Shown: positions 55,379 through 64,000 of the stretch, piece after piece
Numbering within the stretch: position 1 is the first letter of the stretch
How the letters are laid out: each line of letters starts with the position of its first letter
DNA from: Betaproteobacteria bacterium
Lineage (GTDB): Bacteria > Pseudomonadota > Gammaproteobacteria > Burkholderiales > Usitatibacteraceae
DNA length: 64,000 bases
Assembly (NCBI GenBank): GCA_019449455.1
Contig: JAGRPO010000121.1
Span: 1 to 64,000 of the forward strand
Direction of reading: 5' to 3'
The notes under the pieces: generated by a model
The model's input: only the letters and a program-made list of their open reading frames with translations
Told to the model about the DNA's origin: nothing
The model's database searches: none
Made by a program: the position numbers and the translations under genes

Positions 55379-56290
55379 TCAGCGGGTGGCGGGAGTGATG
55401 ACGGGGAAGAGGTCGAGGGAGGAGCGGATCTTGTCGGCGATGGCCTGCGCTTCCTCGCGGGTCTTGTAGGGCCCCAGGCGCACGCGGTGCAGGCTTCCGG
55501 CCGGGGCGACCTGGATCGGCTCGAGCAGCCACGGCAGGTCGCGCGCTACGCGGTCGCGGAAACCCTCTGCGTAGTCGACACTCGAAAACGCGCCGAGTTG
55601 CAGGTAGAGGCCCGCGGGCTCCGACGAGACGAGCGGGGTGGCAACCTCCGCGGGTCGCGGCTGGGGCAGATCCGCCGTCCGCAGCGGAGTCGTCACCGGC
55701 CCGGCCGGGGCCGCGGCGGCGGACGCAGTGGCCGCGGCGAGGAGCCTTCCGGCGTCGCGCGCGAAGACGCGCTCCACCTCCACCGGCCCGCTGCCGGGGC
55801 CGGCGATGCCGAGCTTCGCGGCCGCCGCGTAGGAGAGGTCGATCACGCGCCCGTCGTGGAAGGGCCCGCGGTCGTTCACCCGCACGACCACGGACCGGCC
55901 AGACCTGAGGCTCGTCACGCGCGCGTAGCTGGGGATGGGCAGCGTCTTGTGCGCGGCCGTCATGGCGAACATGTCGTAGATCTCGCCGGAGGAGGTCTTC
56001 TGCCCGTGGAACTTGCGTCCGTACCACGAGGCGAGGCCGCGCTCCTTCATCGGGTCGTCGCTCACCACCGGCGCGTAGGTGCGCCCGAACACCGTGTACG
56101 GGCGGTTGGCATAGCGGTGGTAGGGCTCGTCGCGGGGCACCGCGTCGGCAATGGCGGCGATGTCGTCGGGCACCTTCTCGGGCGGGCCGTCGTCGGCGTA
56201 GTAGGCGGGCTTGCCCGGGGGGGCCTTCGGCGCGGTGCCGCACGCGGCCACGGCCACGGCGACGAGCGCGAGGAGGATCGCTCGCGTCAA
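55379..56290 (-). CDS. rlpA: Septal ring/rare lipoprotein A, lytic transglycosylase
   Basis: This 303-residue lipoprotein has signal and lipobox VAAC (Cys17). A double-psi beta barrel follows (about 90-190): GLASWYGRKFHGQKTSSGE, then RVNDRGPFHDGRVIDLSYAAA. A SPOR domain closes it (about 230-300). Homologues cleave denuded glycan. The only start that keeps the lipoprotein signal intact is TTG at 56288-56290, overlapping the rodA stop as TTGA. Confidence 0.92.
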   Translation of the reverse strand: MTRAILLALVAVAVAACGTAPKAPPGKPAYYADDGPPEKVPDDIAAIADAVPRDEPYHRYANRPYTVFGRTYAPVVSDDPMKERGLASWYGRKFHGQKTSSGEIYDMFAMTAAHKTLPIPSYARVTSLRSGRSVVVRVNDRGPFHDGRVIDLSYAAAAKLGIAGPGSGPVEVERVFARDAGRLLAAATASAAAAPAGPVTTPLRTADLPQPRPAEVATPLVSSEPAGLYLQLGAFSSVDYAEGFRDRVARDLPWLLEPIQVAPAGSLHRVRLGPYKTREEAQAIADKIRSSLDLFPVITPATR

Positions 56291-57384
56291 CTGGACACCA
56301 GCTGCTTGTGCGTGGAGATCGACATGAGGATGCCGAATCCGGTGAGGATCGACAGCAGCGCCGTGCCGCCGTAGCTCACCATCGGCAGCGGCACGCCCAC
56401 CACGGGCAGGATGCCGCTCACCATGCCCATGTTCACGAAGGCGTAGGTGAAGAACGTCAGCGTCACCGCCCCCGCCGTGAGCCGCGCGAACGTGGTCGAG
56501 GCGTTGGCCGCGATCATGAGCCCGCGCGCGACGATGAGCGCGTAGAGGGCGATCAGCACGAGGTTGCCCGCCAGCCCGAACTCCTCGCCGAACACCGCGA
56601 GGATGAAGTCGGTGGAGCGCTCGGGCACGAAGTCGAGCTGCGCCTGCGTGCCGTTGAGCCATCCCTTGCCGAGCACGCCCCCGGATCCGATGGCGATCGT
56701 CGCCTGGATGATGTGGTAGCCGGCGCCCAGCGGGTCTTCCGTGGGGTCCAGGAGCGTGAGCACGCGCTTTCGCTGGTAGTCGTGCAGCATGCCCCACAGG
56801 AAGGGCAGGCTCACCAGCCCCGTCACGAACAGGCCGGCGAGGAGCTTCCACGACAGTCCCGCGAGGAAGATGACGAAGAACCCCGAGGCGAAGATGAGGA
56901 GTGCCGTGCCCAGGTCCGGCTGGCGGACGACGAGTCCCACGGGGAGCGCGAGAAGGACCGCGGCCACGGCGTAGTCGCGCAGCCCGATCCCCTCCTGGTG
57001 GCGGTGGAAATACCACGCGAGCACGAGCGGCACCGCGATCTTCATGACCTCGGAGGGCTGGATCGTCGTGAAGCCGAGGTTCAGCCAGCGCCGCGCGCCG
57101 TTGCGGACCTCGCCGAAGAGCGCGACGCCGACGAGGAGCACGAGGCCGGCCGAATAGATCGGTACCGCCAGGCGCATCAGCGCCTGCGGCGGGATGTTGG
57201 CCACGATCCAGAGCGCGGCGGCCGCCACCGCGATGTTGCGCCCCTGCCCGGCCACGCGGTCGAAGGAGGCGCCGCCGGAGGCGGAATAGACCACGGTGAG
57301 GCCCAGGGAGAGGGTGAGCACGAGCGCGACCATGAGCGGCCCGTCGATGCGGCGCGAGATGAGGTCGAAGAGCCGGCTAATCAC
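56287..57384 (-). CDS. rodA: Rod-shape SEDS glycosyltransferase RodA
   Basis: This 365-residue polytopic protein (about ten helices) has SEDS motifs including GATRWLNLGF-type RRWLNLGFTTIQPSEVMKI, VRQPDLGTALL and the closing GVPLPMVSYGGTALLS. It polymerises lipid II for the side wall together with PBP2, whose gene overlaps it by 8 bases. Confidence 0.96.
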   Translation of the reverse strand: MISRLFDLISRRIDGPLMVALVLTLSLGLTVVYSASGGASFDRVAGQGRNIAVAAAALWIVANIPPQALMRLAVPIYSAGLVLLVGVALFGEVRNGARRWLNLGFTTIQPSEVMKIAVPLVLAWYFHRHQEGIGLRDYAVAAVLLALPVGLVVRQPDLGTALLIFASGFFVIFLAGLSWKLLAGLFVTGLVSLPFLWGMLHDYQRKRVLTLLDPTEDPLGAGYHIIQATIAIGSGGVLGKGWLNGTQAQLDFVPERSTDFILAVFGEEFGLAGNLVLIALYALIVARGLMIAANASTTFARLTAGAVTLTFFTYAFVNMGMVSGILPVVGVPLPMVSYGGTALLSILTGFGILMSISTHKQLVSS

Positions 57385-59275
57385 CCTCGGCCTCCCCGTC
57401 GCCCAGGGGCTGCTTGCGCTCCGGGCGCTTGCGCAGCAGGTGGTAGTCGAACACCTCGCGCGCGATCGGCCCCGCCGTCGAGCCGCCGTGCCCCCCGTTC
57501 TCGACGAGGATGGCGAGCGCGATCGTCGGGTCGTCCGCGGGCGCGTAGGCGATGAAGAGCGCGTGGTCGCGGTTGCGCTCCTTCACGCGCTTCTCGTCGT
57601 ACTTCTCGCCCGACTTCATGCCCACCACCTGCGCGGTGCCGGTCTTTCCCGCCACCAGGTAAGGCGCGCCCTGGGCGACGCGCACGGCGGTGCCGCCGGG
57701 GCGGGTCACGTCGACCATCGCGGCCCTCACCAGCGCCACGTGCTCGGGCTTGAGGGCGAGCGGCTCGCCGTTCCTCACCGGGATCTCCCGGACCTGCTGC
57801 GTGCGCGCGTCCTGCACCGCGCGAACCATCCGCGGGTGCACCGGCGTGCCGCCGTTGGCGAGCGTGGCCACGGCGGAGGCGAGCTGCATCGGGGTGGCGA
57901 GCCAGTAGCCCTGCCCGATGCCCACGCTGATCGTGTCGCCGGCGTACCACTTCTGCTTGAAGCGCTGCCATTTCCAGTCGGTCGAGGGCTGCAGCCCCGG
58001 CAGCTCTCCCTCGATGTCCACGCCGGTGCGCGAGCCGAAGCCGAACTGCGTCATGAAGCGGTGGATCGCGTCCACGCCCAGGTCGTTGGCGAGCCCGTAG
58101 TAGTACGTGTCGCACGAGACCACGATGGACTTCTGCAGGTTCACGGTGCCGTGGCCGCCCGGCTTCCAGTCGCGGAAGGGGCGCGAGACGCCCGGGAGCA
58201 TCCAGTGGCCCGGGTCGAAGATGGTCTGCTCCGGCGTGCGCTTGCCGTAGGTGAGGGCGGCGAGCGCCATGAAGGGCTTGATGGTGGAGCCCGGCGGGTA
58301 CTGGCCGCGCAGCGCCCGGTTGTTGAGCGGCTTGTCGGGCGAGTTGTTGAGCGCGTCCCAGTTGACCGGGTCGATTCCGTCGACGAAGAGATTGGGGTCG
58401 TAGCCCGGCTTCGAGACGAGCGCCAGCACGTCGCCCGTCCTCGGGTCGAGCGCCACCAGGGCCCCGCGGTAGTCCTGGAAGGCCTCCTCGGCCACGCGCT
58501 GCAGCTTGATGTCCAGGGTGACGACGAGGTTGTTGCCCGACTGCGGCTCGGCGCGCGACAGCGCCCGGATGGCGCGGCCGCCCGCGTCGATCTCGACTCG
58601 TTCGCTGCCGGTGATCCCGTGCAGCTCCTTCTCGTAGGCGCCCTCGATGCCGAGCTTGCCGATGTGGTCGGTGCCCTTGTAGTTGGTCGCCGCGCCCTGC
58701 GCCTCGATGCGGCGCACGTCGGCCTCGTTGATGCGCCCGATGTAGCCCACGGCGTGCGAGGCGATGTCGCCGTGCGGGTAGGAGCGGAAGAGGCGCGCCT
58801 TGATCTCGAAGCCCGGGAAGCGGTAGCGGCTGACGGCGAATCTCGCGACTTCCTCCTCGGTGAGGCGCGTGCGGATGGGCAGGCTCTCGAAGTTCTTGCT
58901 TTCCTCCTGCAGCCGCTTGAAGCGCCGGCGGTCGCGCGGGCTCACCTCGATCACCTGCGAGAGCTCGTCGATCGCGCGCTCGACGTTGCCCACCTTGCTC
59001 GGCGTGATCTCCAGCGTGTAGGCGGAATAGTTTGCGGCGAGCACCTCGCCGTTCCTGTCGAGGATGAGGCCGCGGTTGGGGACCACGGGAACCACCGAGA
59101 TGCGGTTCGCCTCGGCGAGCGTGTGGTAGTGCTCGCGCTGGATCACCTGCAGCCAGACGAAGCGGGCGACGAGCACGCCGAAGGCCGAGAGCGCGATGAG
59201 GCCGGTCACCGTGAGGCGCGCGCGGAAGGTGCTCAGTTCCGCGCGCTGGTCGCGCAGGGCCTGCCCGAGGATCAT
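57377..59275 (-). CDS. mrdA: Penicillin-binding protein 2
   Basis: This 632-residue class B transpeptidase has one N-terminal membrane anchor (about 22-42), a dimerisation domain with NRGLILDRNGEVLA near 60, and the catalytic PPGSTIKPF (Ser near 330). The SxN motif is SCDTYYYGLA and the KTG motif is KTGTAQ (near 543). It cross-links side-wall murein with RodA. Its ATG overlaps the mreD stop. Confidence 0.97.
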   Translation of the reverse strand: MILGQALRDQRAELSTFRARLTVTGLIALSAFGVLVARFVWLQVIQREHYHTLAEANRISVVPVVPNRGLILDRNGEVLAANYSAYTLEITPSKVGNVERAIDELSQVIEVSPRDRRRFKRLQEESKNFESLPIRTRLTEEEVARFAVSRYRFPGFEIKARLFRSYPHGDIASHAVGYIGRINEADVRRIEAQGAATNYKGTDHIGKLGIEGAYEKELHGITGSERVEIDAGGRAIRALSRAEPQSGNNLVVTLDIKLQRVAEEAFQDYRGALVALDPRTGDVLALVSKPGYDPNLFVDGIDPVNWDALNNSPDKPLNNRALRGQYPPGSTIKPFMALAALTYGKRTPEQTIFDPGHWMLPGVSRPFRDWKPGGHGTVNLQKSIVVSCDTYYYGLANDLGVDAIHRFMTQFGFGSRTGVDIEGELPGLQPSTDWKWQRFKQKWYAGDTISVGIGQGYWLATPMQLASAVATLANGGTPVHPRMVRAVQDARTQQVREIPVRNGEPLALKPEHVALVRAAMVDVTRPGGTAVRVAQGAPYLVAGKTGTAQVVGMKSGEKYDEKRVKERNRDHALFIAYAPADDPTIALAILVENGGHGGSTAGPIAREVFDYHLLRKRPERKQPLGDGEAEGD

Positions 59276-59805
59276 GCCGCCGACTCCCGGCGCATGCGGC
59301 GAAGCCCCGGCAGGTAGAGGATCCACGTGAGCGGCCCCCACGCGAGCGCCGCGAGCGCCGGCGAGAGCATCGCGGCGAGCCCCGGGAGGGAGGCGCCCAG
59401 GAGCAGGTTCAGCAGCACGACGACGGCCGACGCGCCGATGAACAGGCCCAGCACGTGAAGCGTCTGCTCCAGGATGGGGAACGCGAGCACGCGCACGCGC
59501 AGGACCTGCGCGCCGTAGGTGGCGATCACGTACGCGAGCGCGTGCTGGCCGAGCAGCATGGAATCGCCCACGTCCATGGCGAGCCCGAGGGCGAAGGCGA
59601 GCCCCTGCCCGACGCTGCCGGGCTGGTGGATGGCCCAGAACACGAGGACGACCAGCACGAGATCGGGCCGCGCGAGCAGCGCCCATCCGGACCAGGGCAG
59701 CGAATTGAAGAGGTAGGCCGCGATGAACGAGGCGAAGACGAGCCCCGGCCCCGCCGGGAGCTTCATCACGTCCCTCGCGACCGGCGTGAGGTCGGCGGGC
59801 CTCAT
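59272..59805 (-). CDS. mreD: Rod-shape protein MreD
   Basis: This 177-residue hydrophobic protein has five to six helices and an ALGLAMDVGDSMLLGQHAL segment typical of MreD. It overlaps mrdA (ATGA) and mreC (ATGA), so four neighbouring genes are translationally linked. Confidence 0.93.
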   Translation of the reverse strand: MRPADLTPVARDVMKLPAGPGLVFASFIAAYLFNSLPWSGWALLARPDLVLVVLVFWAIHQPGSVGQGLAFALGLAMDVGDSMLLGQHALAYVIATYGAQVLRVRVLAFPILEQTLHVLGLFIGASAVVVLLNLLLGASLPGLAAMLSPALAALAWGPLTWILYLPGLRRMRRESAA

Positions 59806-60722
59806 GGCTGTCGCCTTCCCTTGGCGGGGGCGCGCTCCCTTGCGGGACGCTTTTCGTCGGCGCGGGCGTCAGGGGGCGGCGCGGCCGCCGGCCGTGCCGC
59901 GGTAAGGATGCGCACGAAGCGGTGGTTGTCGACGCCGGCCGCCGGCTTTGCGGTGATCTTCGCGAACACGTAGGCCGCGTTCTTCTCGACCGCCGTGACG
60001 CGGGCGACGATGAGCCCCGCGGGGTAGGTGCCGTCGATGCCGGAGGTCACGAAGAGGTCGCCGTTCTGGATGTCCGCCGACACGGGCATGAAGGGCACGT
60101 CGATGGAGCCGTCCTTGCCCGAGCCCACGGCGAGCGCGCGCAGGCCGTTGCGGGTGAGCATCACGGGCACCGACTGGTCCTTCTCGGTGAGGAGCGTCAC
60201 TTCGCTCGTGAAGGTGCCGACCGCCGTCACCTGCCCGACGACGCCCTCGCCGTCGATCACCGGCATGCCCGCCTTGATCGCCTGCGTGAGTCCCTTGTCG
60301 AGGACGAGCTTGCGCACGAAGGGATTGCGCCCGTAGGAAAGCACCTCCGCCAGCACGCCGTCCGTGGCGAAGCGGCTGCGCGCCGGCGTCATGGAGAGGA
60401 AGTGGTCCTGCTCGGCCTGCAGGAGCTTCGCGCGCTGGGCATCGGCGGCGTACTCGAGGAGCTTCGCCTTGAGCTCCTCGTTGTCGCGCAGGAGCCGGTC
60501 CTGCGAGGAGAAGTAGTCCGCGATGCGCCCGAGCGCCGTCGCGGGGGCGGCCGCGAGCTGCTGCAGGGGGGCGACGAGCACGGAGAGCGACAGGCGGACC
60601 GCGTCCAGGGCGCCGAAGCGATGGTCCGCGATCATCGTCGCGATCGCGAGCAGCGCGAAGAACGTCAGGCGCGCAAGCGGGCTGGGCCCGCGATGGAAGA
60701 ACGGAGGCGGCTCGCGGATCAC
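59802..60722 (-). CDS. mreC: Rod-shape protein MreC
   Basis: This 306-residue protein has a membrane anchor (about 18-38), coiled coil (about 75-110) and periplasmic beta-domains with VVGQVTAVGTFTSEVTLLTEKDQSVPV near 165-190. The C-terminal tail is Pro/Arg-rich and less conserved. It links MreB to the murein synthases. Confidence 0.95.
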   Translation of the reverse strand: MIREPPPFFHRGPSPLARLTFFALLAIATMIADHRFGALDAVRLSLSVLVAPLQQLAAAPATALGRIADYFSSQDRLLRDNEELKAKLLEYAADAQRAKLLQAEQDHFLSMTPARSRFATDGVLAEVLSYGRNPFVRKLVLDKGLTQAIKAGMPVIDGEGVVGQVTAVGTFTSEVTLLTEKDQSVPVMLTRNGLRALAVGSGKDGSIDVPFMPVSADIQNGDLFVTSGIDGTYPAGLIVARVTAVEKNAAYVFAKITAKPAAGVDNHRFVRILTAARPAAAPPPDARADEKRPARERAPAKGRRQP

Positions 60723-60737
60723 GCGGGCGGCAAGGCG

Positions 60738-61835
<1,098 letters not shown>

Positions 61836-61836
61836 C

Positions 61837-61843
61837 TATAATA
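61837..61843. promoter_or_regulatory. Shared -10 element between mreB (minus) and gatC (plus)
   Basis: TATAATA gives a perfect TATAAT toward gatC (61837-61842) with TTTCCC 18 bases upstream, and TATTAT toward mreB (61838-61843) with TTAATT at 16 bases. The two promoters therefore occupy the same -10 DNA. Confidence 0.6.
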
Positions 61844-61885
61844 GCCCAAAATCACGATGAATTAAGGCCTTAGAGCGCTTTTCGC

Positions 61886-62170
61886 ATGCTGTCCCTCGAT
61901 GAAGTCCGCCGCATCGCCGACCTGGCCCGGATCGAGATCCCGGAAGCCGGGGTTGCTGCGCTGCAACAACAGCTCAACGGCATCCTCGTCCTGATCGAGC
62001 AGATGTGCGCGGTGGACACCACCGGCGTGGAGCCCATGGCCCACGCGGTCGACGTGACGCAGCGCCTTCGCGCGGACCGCGTGACCGAAGCCGACCAGCA
62101 CGAACTGTTCCAGTCCGCGGCGCCGCAGGTGGAGGATGGCCTCTACCTCGTGCCGAAGGTCATCGAGTAG
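61886..62170 (+). CDS. gatC: Glutamyl/aspartyl-tRNA amidotransferase subunit C
   Basis: This 94-residue subunit has [16 protein letters not shown] at the N-terminus and [17 protein letters not shown] in the middle, as in GatC. It holds GatA and GatB together. Its presence suggests Asn-tRNA or Gln-tRNA is made by transamidation. Confidence 0.95.
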   Translation: MLSLDEVRRIADLARIEIPEAGVAALQQQLNGILVLIEQMCAVDTTGVEPMAHAVDVTQRLRADRVTEADQHELFQSAAPQVEDGLYLVPKVIE

Positions 62171-62212
62171 GAACCCCTGCGTCGCTTCGCGTCGCCGCTC
62201 CCCGACAACCCC

Positions 62213-63670
<1,458 letters not shown>

Positions 63671-63672
63671 CC

Positions 63673-64000
63673 ATGCAGTGGGAAGTCGTCATCGGCCTCG
63701 AGACCCACGCGCAGCTCTCCACCGCGTCGAAGATCTTTTCCGGCTCCTCGACGGCGTTCGGCGCCGCGCCCAACACGCAGGCCTCGGCCGTCGACATCGC
63801 GCTGCCCGGGGTCCTGCCGGTGCTCAACCGGGGGGCGGTGGAGCGCGCCATCCGCTTCGGCCTCGCGGTCGGGGCGACGATCGCGGCGAGGAGCGTGTTC
63901 GCGCGCAAGAACTACTTCTACCCGGACCTCCCGAAGGGCTACCAGATCAGCCAGTACGAGCTTCCCGTGGTATCGGGCGGGGACGTCCTCATCGTCGTCG
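63673..64000 (+). CDS. gatB: Glutamyl/aspartyl-tRNA amidotransferase subunit B (N-terminal part)
   Basis: Only the first 109 residues lie in the window; the gene runs off the right edge. [13 protein letters not shown] at the start and [18 protein letters not shown] near residue 85 are unmistakable GatB motifs. It activates and amidates the misacylated tRNA. Confidence 0.96.
   Translation, partial: MQWEVVIGLETHAQLSTASKIFSGSSTAFGAAPNTQASAVDIALPGVLPVLNRGAVERAIRFGLAVGATIAARSVFARKNYFYPDLPKGYQISQYELPVVSGGDVLIVV

Overview
The window is 64 kb of ordinary, gene-dense, GC-rich (about 70% by eye) chromosome from a betaproteobacterium. The evidence is gene content and order: a gshA of the short 'ferrooxidans' type next to gshB, the cyaY/lptM/lysA junction, mreB divergent from gatCAB, mreBCD-mrdA-rodA-rlpA-dac-dat-lipBA as one block, glnA-DUF4124-ntrBC, and an mpl gene that goes with recycling of a meso-DAP murein. 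I cannot name the genus; a Nitrosomonadales/Rhodocyclales/Burkholderiales-like lineage fits. I see no insertion sequence, prophage, integrase, CRISPR array, tRNA or rRNA, and no island of unusual composition.

Layout. 1-11 kb: TPR/OGT-like glycosyltransferase, YqaA membrane protein, a 1284-residue FAD/Fe-S oxidoreductase, a HIT hydrolase, an uncharacterised 537-residue protein, then gshAB on the minus strand. 11-20 kb (plus): DUF486 and unknown membrane proteins, mpl with an overlapping AAA ATPase, phzF-like, yqiA with an overlapping RNase II-like gene, and a TonB-like protein. 20-32 kb: an exported protein, a photolyase on the minus strand with no conventional start codon, yqgE-ruvX-pyrR-pyrB-pyrX in a tightly overlapping run, prlC, a DUF4124-thioredoxin-fold protein, xthA, and a GAF-PAS-PAS-GGDEF-EAL protein. 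32-37 kb (minus): glnA-DUF4124-ntrB-ntrC, the nitrogen-control module, with a clear sigma-54 promoter and NtrC dyads in front of glnA. 37-41 kb (plus): aroE-mtgA, mgtE, thpR. 41-48 kb: a Lys/Ala-rich histone-like protein, lptM-lysA, cyaY, a cysteine-bearing MarR regulator, argH, and an AlgZ/AlgR-type two-component system. 48-51 kb: a LysR regulator divergent from aceB, and small uncharacterised genes. 51-62 kb (minus): the rod-shape/elongasome block mreB to dacC, followed by dat, DUF493, lipB, lipA. 62-64 kb (plus): gatC, gatA and the start of gatB.

How the parts work together. NtrB/NtrC (33 kb) should drive the sigma-54 promoter and dyads I read in front of glnA (37.15-37.27 kb), so this loop is nearly complete within the window. 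MreBCD, PBP2, RodA, RlpA and the D,D-carboxypeptidase form the lateral-wall machine; MtgA and Mpl add murein polymerisation and recycling. PyrR, PyrB and the catalytically dead PyrX are the aspartate transcarbamoylase unit, so active dihydroorotase must be encoded elsewhere.

The most interesting signals are regulatory and small-scale. One dyad family, GTRTCGA-N-YCGAYAC, occurs twice at the marR promoter and once as a perfect palindrome behind lysA. -10-like elements overlap on both strands at six of seven divergent junctions. Four convergent gene pairs share or abut their stop codons (CTAG three times, TGATCA once). The photolyase apparently starts at CTG. I found no convincing previously undescribed multi-gene system.
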